Part shown: piece after piece, positions 33,140-38,907 of the stretch | Numbering within the stretch: position 1 is the stretch's first letter | Layout: every line of letters begins with the position of its first letter | Assembly: GCA_030950085.1 (NCBI GenBank) | Contig: JAUZRW010000149.1 | Span: 1-38,907, forward strand | Length of the DNA: 38,907 nucleotides | DNA from: Anaerolineae bacterium | Lineage (GTDB): Bacteria > Chloroflexota > Anaerolineae > Aggregatilineales > Phototrophicaceae | Reading direction: 5' to 3' | The notes under the pieces: model-generated | The model's database searches: none | What the model saw: only the letters and a program-made list of their open reading frames with translations | What the model was told of the DNA's origin: nothing | Program-made: the position numbers and the translations under genes

Positions 33140-33450
33140 AAAAATCTCAAATCCTTTGATATGATTAGTGACGTTAGGCAGTTACAGGTTGTTAAAAAAA
33201 TAGAGCAATTGTATCTAGCATGACATTCGAGTTTTTAGTTTACAGTAGATTAGTCTAAGAAATTAGCCCAACTGTAAACTGATAGCTCATCACTGTGCTA
33301 AACGCCTTTACAATACGAACGCTTGATAAATTGACAAGTGCATAACATGACGTGATTAGTGATAGCAATGAGGTTTATTATGACATGGATTCGGGGTAAA
33401 AAAATAGGGGCTGGCATATCGCCCAACCCCTATCAACAAATCGGAGCGAA
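33140..33450. other. 311-base gap between ugpB and the phosphodiesterase gene
   Basis: Contains a perfect ten-base inverted repeat, AGTTTACAGT (33237-33246) and ACTGTAAACT (33271-33280), with a 24-base spacer, and the ugpB terminator at 33398. No gene is seen. The inverted repeat could be an operator or leader hairpin for the phosphodiesterase unit, which must start transcription here. Confidence 0.5.
33398..33433 (-). terminator. rho-independent terminator of the ugp-like operon
   Basis: On the minus strand ATAGGGGTTGGGC pairs with GCCAGCCCCTAT (seven perfect pairs, then a T-G pair and inner pairs with one bulge), loop GATAT, followed by seven T. It begins 18 bases past the ugpB stop. Confidence 0.82.
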
Positions 33451-34788
33451 TTATCCGCCGACGATTTCGTTGTAATCCGCCAAAATTTGATTGGCGCGTT
33501 CTGCTGCTTCGTCGAGTGCTTCTTGTGCTGTCAAACCATCATCAATGACGCGACGATAAGCATCAACAATCAATTGACGAATGGAGGGGAAGAAGCCTGC
33601 ACGACCACCGAGAACGGCATAGTTCGGTGAACCATCTTCGAGGGTTGTGGTTGTGCTACCGAGTTGTTCAATCGCGGTCAAGAAGTTCGGGTTATCCATC
33701 CAGAATGCACCGAGTTCTTCATTGTCTGCAAGGTCAGTCCGCACGGGGAAGTAGCCAGTGTTGGTGTGCCATAGAATTTGTTGTTCTGGTTGAGCAACAA
33801 ATTTCATGAATTCCCATGCTGCCAGATTAGTCGCTTCGTCGCCACTATCCAGTAACCATAGAGCCGCACCGCCGATGACCACACCATTACGGTCACTGCT
33901 GTCGCTGTGGGGGATGTAGGTTGTGTCGATGATGAAATCGGCACCTTCTTGCAGACCACGCGCACCGGCTGTACTGTCCAATTCCATTGCAGATTGACCC
34001 GCAATGAAGGAGGCATCAGTATCAGTCCATGTACTGCCGAGGTCAGGTGCATAACCTTCCGTATAGAGGCTGGTGAGGAATTCAAAGACTTCCACGCCTT
34101 GCCCTTGATTGAAAACTGCTTCAGTGGCGCGTCCGGTACGACCATTATCATTATTGAAGTAGAGACCGCCACTATTGGCAAGAATTTGTTCAAAGTACCA
34201 GCCAACCTGACCGAGTGTTACACAGCTTTCAATACCTGTTGCTAAGACGGCATCACAAACTTCTTTGAATGTGGAGAAATCCCAATCAAGCGGAAGTTCA
34301 TCGTAGCCAGCTTCTGCCAGCACATCAACATTGAAATAGACAATGGGCGTGCTGCTGTTGAATGCCATAGCGACCATACCCGTATCATCGGAATAGTAGT
34401 CAGCGACAGCCGGGACAAAAATACTGGCATCAAAGCCATCTAGTGCCATCATTTCGTGTGCTGGTAGCAAACCGGGGAAATCGAACATGGTCTGTGCAGC
34501 AAGGTCGAAGTTCTGGGTGACGTTGGGTAGTGTATCCGTTTCCAGCGATGCAATCAGAGCGTTGAAGGTATCGTCATATGACCCTTGGAAGGTCGCATTC
34601 ACGACAATCTCATCTTGCGATTCGTTAAATCTGGCGACAATTTCGTCGACAGTTTCACCGAGACCACCACCCATTGCGTGCCAAAATTCAATGGTAATGG
34701 TTTCTTGTGCTTGGATGCTGCTTGAGAGTAGCACAACCAGCAATCCTAATGTCAGGACACGGGCATTACGGAAAAAACGTGTTAACAT
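33451..34788 (-). CDS. ugpB: ABC transporter substrate-binding protein, UgpB-like
   Basis: 445 residues, signal peptide ending near IQA-Q (27-28), no lipobox Cys. The N terminus IEFWHAMGGGLGETVDEIVARFNES is close to the UgpB pattern WHSMGGALG...FN; GSYDD with Tyr71, NSSTPIVYFNVDVLAEAG and HTNTGYFPVRTD match segments that contribute to glycerol-3-phosphate binding in E. coli UgpB. Glycerol-3-phosphate or a glycerophosphodiester is therefore the favoured ligand, but related sugar-binding proteins share the fold. The ATG at 34788 has AGGAG seven bases before it and is preferred to a start nine codons upstream. It is the last gene of the operon, behind a hairpin that may set its level relative to the permeases. 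Confidence 0.85.
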   Translation of the reverse strand: MLTRFFRNARVLTLGLLVVLLSSSIQAQETITIEFWHAMGGGLGETVDEIVARFNESQDEIVVNATFQGSYDDTFNALIASLETDTLPNVTQNFDLAAQTMFDFPGLLPAHEMMALDGFDASIFVPAVADYYSDDTGMVAMAFNSSTPIVYFNVDVLAEAGYDELPLDWDFSTFKEVCDAVLATGIESCVTLGQVGWYFEQILANSGGLYFNNDNGRTGRATEAVFNQGQGVEVFEFLTSLYTEGYAPDLGSTWTDTDASFIAGQSAMELDSTAGARGLQEGADFIIDTTYIPHSDSSDRNGVVIGGAALWLLDSGDEATNLAAWEFMKFVAQPEQQILWHTNTGYFPVRTDLADNEELGAFWMDNPNFLTAIEQLGSTTTTLEDGSPNYAVLGGRAGFFPSIRQLIVDAYRRVIDDGLTAQEALDEAAERANQILADYNEIVGG

Positions 34789-34820
34789 TGTTACTCCTAA
34801 GTGTGTGTTTAACAATTATT

Positions 34821-34842
34821 AAACTGGCATACATACCAGTTT
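34821..34842. promoter_or_regulatory. intercistronic hairpin between ugpE and ugpB
   Basis: AAACTGG, eight-base loop, CCAGTTT: a perfect seven-pair stem 33 bases before the ugpB start on the minus strand. No clean T tract. Hairpins in this position often stabilise or partly decouple the binding-protein message. Confidence 0.45.
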
Positions 34843-34884
34843 GCAAATAAACGGGATGAACCCGTAGAAATGCCTAAAATTGAA

Positions 34885-36018
34885 TTACCCCTTAAGACCT
34901 GTAGAGGCGATACCCTTGACCAATTGACGTTGCGCCACAAGGAAAATTAACAGTGTTGGGAGTAAGGCAATCACAGCGACTGCCATAATCGCGCCCCAAT
35001 CCGCACCGCGCTCTTGGTCAAACAAAAAGAAGCGAATACCAATCTGGATTGTTCGCATCTCTTCACTATTGGTAATAATCAGAGGCCACAGGTATTGACT
35101 CCATGCACTCAAAAATGAGAAAGTCGCAAAGGCACTTATCGCCCCCTTACTGAGTGGGACGACGATTTGCCACAGATAACGGAAACTACTCGCACCATCG
35201 ACTTTAGCCGCATCGAAAAAGTCTCTCGGTATCGTCATGAAGAATTGGCGCAGTAAAAATACCCCGAATGCACTGGCTAAGAATGGTACGACCAATCCGG
35301 CATGGGTATTAGCGAGACCCCAATTACTGACCATTACAAAATTTGGAATAAACGTCAGTTGGAACGGCACCATCAAGCTACCTAAAATCAAATAAAACAT
35401 CAGGTTGCGTCCGGGAAAGTCGAGGATAGCAAAGGCATAGGCGGCTAAAATGCTAAATACGACTTGAAATAGCACAATAATACCGGTTTGTATCACACTG
35501 TTCATAAAGAAACGAAATAGTGGAACGCTCGTCCATGCCGTCACGTAATTCTCAAATGTCCAGATATCGGGTAACAGGGTAGGTGGAAAGTTTGTGACAT
35601 CTTGCGGCAATTTGAAACTGGCAAAAAGACCAATCCAAATCGGTGATGAAATAAATAAGCCTGTGATTAACAAGGTGATATGAAGCACCACTGTGACACT
35701 ATCACCGCGTGCCTCTCCACCCACTTGCTCTTCTTCGGATATCCAATTCCCTTGTGGCAACCTATTTTGCACAATGACTAGCAGGATGATTTGTAGTACA
35801 AAGCCGAAGAAATGAGTCCAAAGTAGTGCTTGAACATCCGATACAGTACTTATAGCAGTTGTCAAAACGTAGGGGACAAGCCCAGCCAACAATGACAGAA
35901 CAAAACCTGTTTGTGGATTTCTCTGTTTCTTTTCAAACGCTTTGCGCGTCAGCCATGCGATGAATATCCAAATGGCTGCTGGTACGATAAAGTACAGAAT
36001 AACTTCATAGGTTCTCAT
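34885..36018 (-). CDS. ugpE: ABC transporter permease, UgpE/MalG-like, with extra N-terminal helices
   Basis: 377 residues against about 280 for usual UgpE. The canonical MalG-type permease begins near residue 108 (VTVVLHITLLITGLFISSPIWIGLFASFK, in parts) and includes the EAA coupling loop DFFDAAKVDGASSFRYLWQIVVPLSKG (about 262-288) and ending QRQLVKGIASTGLKG. Ahead of it lie about 100 residues with three predicted helices (IVPAAIWIFIAWL, FVLSLLAGLVPYVLTTAI, FFGFVLQIILLVIV) and a polar linker. The start ATG overlaps the ugpA stop by four bases (ATGA), so the extension is translated from the natural coupled start and not an over-extended call. It forms the channel with UgpA; no matching ATPase gene is in the window. 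Confidence 0.87.
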   Translation of the reverse strand: MRTYEVILYFIVPAAIWIFIAWLTRKAFEKKQRNPQTGFVLSLLAGLVPYVLTTAISTVSDVQALLWTHFFGFVLQIILLVIVQNRLPQGNWISEEEQVGGEARGDSVTVVLHITLLITGLFISSPIWIGLFASFKLPQDVTNFPPTLLPDIWTFENYVTAWTSVPLFRFFMNSVIQTGIIVLFQVVFSILAAYAFAILDFPGRNLMFYLILGSLMVPFQLTFIPNFVMVSNWGLANTHAGLVVPFLASAFGVFLLRQFFMTIPRDFFDAAKVDGASSFRYLWQIVVPLSKGAISAFATFSFLSAWSQYLWPLIITNSEEMRTIQIGIRFFLFDQERGADWGAIMAVAVIALLPTLLIFLVAQRQLVKGIASTGLKG

Positions 36019-36971
36019 TGATAATGCACCTTTTTCCCGACGACAACAAACTGCATAAACGATAGCCCCACAATCAATAAGAACAGAATAAATGCTTGTG
36101 CAGAAGCACCGCCATTATTCTGTGACCTGAAAGCCTCAAAGTAAATGGAGTACAACATTGTCCGTGTTGAAATGCTACCATTGGTCAGAATATCAATTTC
36201 GCCGAAGACCTGTAAACTGCCGATAACGTTGATAATCAGCAAGAAAAATAGCGTTGGAGAAAGTAATGGCAGGGTAATATGTCGGATGCGATGCCACAAA
36301 TTAGCCCCATCGACCTTTGCTGCTTCATATAAAGTGCCATCAATATTTTGAATACCTGCTAGGGCAATAATCGTATTGAAGCCGATTTGCCGCCAAACAA
36401 CAGCAATGATGATGCTGACAAGTGGCCAATCCCCTTGCGTCAACCATGTTGGACCATCAATGCCAAAGAAACCTAATAGATGGTTGAGATAACCAACAGT
36501 TGGATGATAAATCCACTTGAAGAGAACACCCGTTACGGCGGTACTAATCACAATCGGCACGAATATCAACAGGCGATAGAACCACGACAGATGCTTTAAA
36601 GGATATGAAAGTGCAATCGCCAGAACAACCGCGAGTGCAATGCCTATCGGGACTGTCCCCATTGTAAACTTGAGAGTCGTCCAGATGACATCATGGTAAC
36701 GGTCATCGTTAAATAAGCGCACGTAATTGTCAAATCCAACATCAATTGAGCGACCAAATGATGAGCGTGTCAGACTCAATTGGAATGACTGCACAACTGG
36801 AATAAAGACAAATATCGTCAAGGCAATAAGCGTTGGCGCAAGATACAAATAACCTTCTATAGCTGCGGAAAGTTTATTTTTGCGTTGCCTATCTGCTTCT
36901 GATTCGCGTTTTGTCTTGTTCGTTAAGCCCACAGTTGGCGTGGGTGGAGGATTGCTTGTAGATTGATCCAT
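36015..36971 (-). CDS. ugpA: ABC transporter permease, UgpA/MalF-like
   Basis: 318 residues from the ATG at 36971. A basic, Pro-rich cytosolic lead (MDQSTSNPPPTPTVGL, then KTKRESEADRQRKNK) precedes six helices; the first is YLYLAPTLIALTIFVFIPVVQSF and the coupling EAA loop is TLYEAAKVDGANLWHRIRHITLPLLSP (about 222-248). RDGGYLN-type and FKWIYHPTVGYLNHLLGFFG sections are typical of the carbohydrate-uptake-1 family. A TTG-initiated extension to 37049 is possible but lacks a ribosome site and family similarity. It is the first gene of the ugpA-ugpE-ugpB operon. Partner ATPase (UgpC/MsmX-like) must be encoded elsewhere. Confidence 0.86.
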   Translation of the reverse strand: MDQSTSNPPPTPTVGLTNKTKRESEADRQRKNKLSAAIEGYLYLAPTLIALTIFVFIPVVQSFQLSLTRSSFGRSIDVGFDNYVRLFNDDRYHDVIWTTLKFTMGTVPIGIALAVVLAIALSYPLKHLSWFYRLLIFVPIVISTAVTGVLFKWIYHPTVGYLNHLLGFFGIDGPTWLTQGDWPLVSIIIAVVWRQIGFNTIIALAGIQNIDGTLYEAAKVDGANLWHRIRHITLPLLSPTLFFLLIINVIGSLQVFGEIDILTNGSISTRTMLYSIYFEAFRSQNNGGASAQAFILFLLIVGLSFMQFVVVGKKVHYQ

Positions 36972-37122
36972 TATATTAAAACATCCAATTTCAAAACAAT
37001 ATTGTCTATAAGAATACCACAACATATCAAGAATAGCTGCAATTTCCAATACCTATTTTAAGGAATTGTTAAACTTGCAATGCAGAGTAGTGAACAGGTC
37101 TTAATCCCAACAGTGTCATGAT

Positions 37123-37560
37123 TTATTGTTCAGTATCAAAGCCATGCCATTTGAAACGCTTCACCACATCTAAGACAAACCATAATATCAAGGTTGAATA
37201 AATCGCCAAAAACCATGCCCCAACAGCGATTGCCATGCCTATTGCTGCTGTTGCCCAAATGCCAGCCGCCGTTGTTAAATCATAGGCTTCATTTTTGCGT
37301 TGGATGATTACACCGCCACCAAGAAAACCAATTCCGGTGACAACATTCGATGCGATGCGCGATGTGTCCGCATGAGGAAAGGCATACAACGATAAGATAG
37401 TAAAAAGACACGCGCCTGCTCCGGTCAGCATATGCGTTCGCAATCCGGCGGATTTTTGGCTGCGTTCTCGATTGATGCCTATGATACCGCTCAAGACCAC
37501 TGCTAAGGTGATTTGGGCGGCTAAGGTGATTTGAAGATTAAGACTTATAGTTGAAATCAT
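37123..37560 (-). CDS. MgtC/SapB-family membrane protein
   Basis: 145 residues with four predicted helices, the size of the MgtC transmembrane domain alone. Hallmarks: SGIIGINRERSQKSAGLRTHMLTGAGACLF (in parts, about 24-53), NVVTGIGFLGGGVIIQRKNE (about 72-91) and LTTAAGIWATAAIGMAIAVG (about 94-113). The C-terminal cytosolic ACT-like domain present in MgtC of pathogens is absent. Family members respond to low magnesium or acid and affect F1Fo-ATP synthase or other transport in Salmonella and Mycobacterium; the role in this organism is unknown. The ribosome site is weak. I saw no magnesium riboswitch sequence in its leader. Confidence 0.9.
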   Translation of the reverse strand: MISTISLNLQITLAAQITLAVVLSGIIGINRERSQKSAGLRTHMLTGAGACLFTILSLYAFPHADTSRIASNVVTGIGFLGGGVIIQRKNEAYDLTTAAGIWATAAIGMAIAVGAWFLAIYSTLILWFVLDVVKRFKWHGFDTEQ

Positions 37561-37864
37561 GGTTTTTGTTAAATTCTGATTAAGGAATTAACATGAGTTT
37601 AAAGTATTTCATGTGAGATGTCAAGCAATCACACAGATTTGGAGTGCATTAATCACTTCTTTTTACGGCAAAAATAGCGATTCTTGTGCCACCTTCAAGC
37701 TAGTGTTAGACTTTGTGCTGCGGAGGATACCGTAACCCTGATGTGCATCATAAGCCCCTTTTGGGGTGTCATCGCGCTTCACACAAAATTATAAGGTGAG
37801 ACAAGTGTTAGAGCATTATCACAGTAGTTTGGTTAAACAAGCATAATGAGGATTAATCTCGCAG
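37561..37864. other. 304-base divergent intergenic region
   Basis: Between mgtC-like and CHASE2 genes, transcribed apart. It holds a CCCCTTTTGGGG hairpin (around 37756-37769) next to a GATGTGCATC element, within a GC-richer block 37705-37790. No known riboswitch or tRNA was recognised; both promoters must lie here. Confidence 0.4.
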
Positions 37865-38907
37865 ATGAACTTACAACCCCGTTCAACAGCAAGCAGCAAG
37901 AGACAACACCTTAAGCGAGGTCTGATACTTGGTGCTTGTGTATGCGTTTTAGTATGGAGCATGGCATTTGGGAACATTCTGTCGAGTTTCCGCCTACGCT
38001 TGAATGATACTTACTTTGTAAATAACGAAAGTTCAGAACGAATGGTCATTGTTGCCTTGGACGATGCCAGTCTTGAGGCTTACGGGCGCTCACCAACACA
38101 ATGGTCGCGCCGCCTTTATGCAGACTTAATTCAAAGTTTGAGTACAGCCAATGCCAGAGTGATTGCTTTTGATGTGATTTTTGCTGAATCGAGTGACGAT
38201 GACAACCTTGTAGCAGAGGCGATGCAGCAGGCGCGGTCTAGCGAAGCCCGCACACGGGTTATTATGCCCATTGTCGGTGTCAATTATATCGCAAGTCCCT
38301 CTACTGTCACTAATGAGGTCACATATGATACAGAACTACGCCCAGTTGATGCCATTGCAGATGAAGCTGATTATCTTGCCTATATCAACGCCTTCCCAGA
38401 TAGAGATGGCGCAATTCGACGACAAGCCTCTATTATCAGCAGTTCAGATGAAGTCGGCTTTACATTTAGTATCGCCACATTTTTAGCCTATCTACGCATA
38501 CCATCAAGTGCCGCGCAGCAAGTGATAAGTGTCGAAAATAATATCCTCTCTATCACCCCCCAACATCCCGTACCAATCGACGAAAATGGTCTATGGCGGC
38601 AGAATTTTTTTGGAACACCGAGAACGACCTTTCCCATTGTCTCTATGCTAGATGTATTGGAAGGGGAGGTTGACCCGACGATTTTCGCAGACAAGATTGT
38701 CTTAGTTGGGCTTTACAACGCGCTCGGAGCGATTGATTTATACCCCGTCCCGACTGCGACTCAAGGTCAGTTAATGGCAGGAATCGAAATTCATGCCCAT
38801 GCGATAGAAACCTTGATGCACGATAACGCTATCCGCGAAGTCTCTTTGTTATGGCGTATCGCCACTATCGGCACAATAAGTATGTTTACGAGCCTCCTGA
38901 TTGTTTT
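37865..38907 (+). CDS. CHASE2-domain sensor protein, 3' end beyond window
   Basis: 347 full codons are visible and the frame is open at the window edge. After MNLQPRSTASSKRQHLK comes a membrane helix (about 19-40), then a large extracytoplasmic CHASE2 domain: LSSFRLRLNDTYF, RMVIVALDDASLEAYGRSPTQWSRRLYADLI (in parts, about 59-90), ARVIAFDVIFAESS, the central FPDRDGAIRRQ, and near the end ADKIVLVGLYNALGAIDLYPVPTATQGQLMAGIEIHAHAIETL (in parts), after which a second hydrophobic helix begins (LLWRIATIGTISMFTSLLIV). CHASE2 is normally joined to three helices and then a cyclase, kinase or GGDEF output; that part is not in the window. Confidence 0.88.
   Translation, partial: MNLQPRSTASSKRQHLKRGLILGACVCVLVWSMAFGNILSSFRLRLNDTYFVNNESSERMVIVALDDASLEAYGRSPTQWSRRLYADLIQSLSTANARVIAFDVIFAESSDDDNLVAEAMQQARSSEARTRVIMPIVGVNYIASPSTVTNEVTYDTELRPVDAIADEADYLAYINAFPDRDGAIRRQASIISSSDEVGFTFSIATFLAYLRIPSSAAQQVISVENNILSITPQHPVPIDENGLWRQNFFGTPRTTFPIVSMLDVLEGEVDPTIFADKIVLVGLYNALGAIDLYPVPTATQGQLMAGIEIHAHAIETLMHDNAIREVSLLWRIATIGTISMFTSLLIV

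Noticed and set aside
33333-33361. TTGACA in the ugpB-GDPD gap as a plus-strand promoter
   Set aside because: The hexamer 17 bases on (GATTAG) is a poor -10 and no plus-strand gene follows.
36972-37049. TTG-initiated extension of the ugpA-like permease
   Set aside because: No ribosome site, and the added residues do not resemble permease N termini.
37561-37864. Magnesium or manganese riboswitch upstream of the mgtC-like gene
   Set aside because: None of the conserved core sequences that I know for M-box or yybP-ykoY RNAs could be found on the minus strand.

Overview
The window looks like a chromosomal segment of a moderate-GC bacterium, most likely an uncultured Anaerolineae-type Chloroflexota. 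This is an inference from gene content: an F420-type luciferase-like oxidoreductase, a Uma2-family protein, an FG-GAP/ASPIC protein, an APC permease fused to universal-stress domains, multiple ABC importers, and many short palindromic or purine-rich intergenic repeats. No rRNA, tRNA, CRISPR array, phage gene or transposase gene was seen.

Layout: (1) 52-2780 (+): dusB, a nucleotide-sugar epimerase and an unrecognised, possibly DUF362-like protein, closely spaced. (2) 2793-5926 (-): a two-helix membrane protein, a secreted trypsin-like protease and a disordered hypothetical. (3) 6085-8137: an acyl-CoA carboxylase carboxyltransferase subunit (+) and a DUF1801 protein (-). (4) 8698-17970 (+): a complete branched-chain-amino-acid-type (Liv/HAAT) ABC importer in the order livG, acyl-CoA synthetase, livH, livM, livK, SGNH protein, livF. 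The embedded ligase suggests that the imported substrate may be a carboxylic acid activated to its CoA thioester. (5) 18046-20661 (-): APC amino-acid permease with two USP domains and an extra helix pair. (6) 20893-24188 (+): MBOAT acyltransferase, Uma2 protein and SGNH/DltD-like membrane-anchored protein, a probable envelope-glycan O-acylation pair with a Uma2 gene between the two. (7) 24229-29280: cupin (-), multi-spanning glycosyltransferase-like protein (-), short M1 peptidase (+), LLM oxidoreductase (+). (8) 29490-37049 (-): ugpA-ugpE-ugpB-like importer, then a secreted glycerophosphodiester phosphodiesterase translationally coupled to an FG-GAP/ASPIC protein; a phosphate/glycerol scavenging locus without its own ATPase gene. 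(9) 37123-38907: MgtC-family protein (-) and the start of a CHASE2 sensor (+) cut by the window edge.

The least ordinary material is intergenic. At least four families of short repeats recur: a ~90-97 bp MITE-like unit with imperfect terminal inverted repeats and a central palindrome (three copies, two in tandem before livG and one before livF); GTAGGGGC-type hairpins; purine-rich GCCAAAACGC/GCAGAGG-type strings, two of which sit in similar mini-ORFs; and a CCCCCTC...GAGGGGG hairpin. The 16729-17151 gap inside the liv cluster carries all four.
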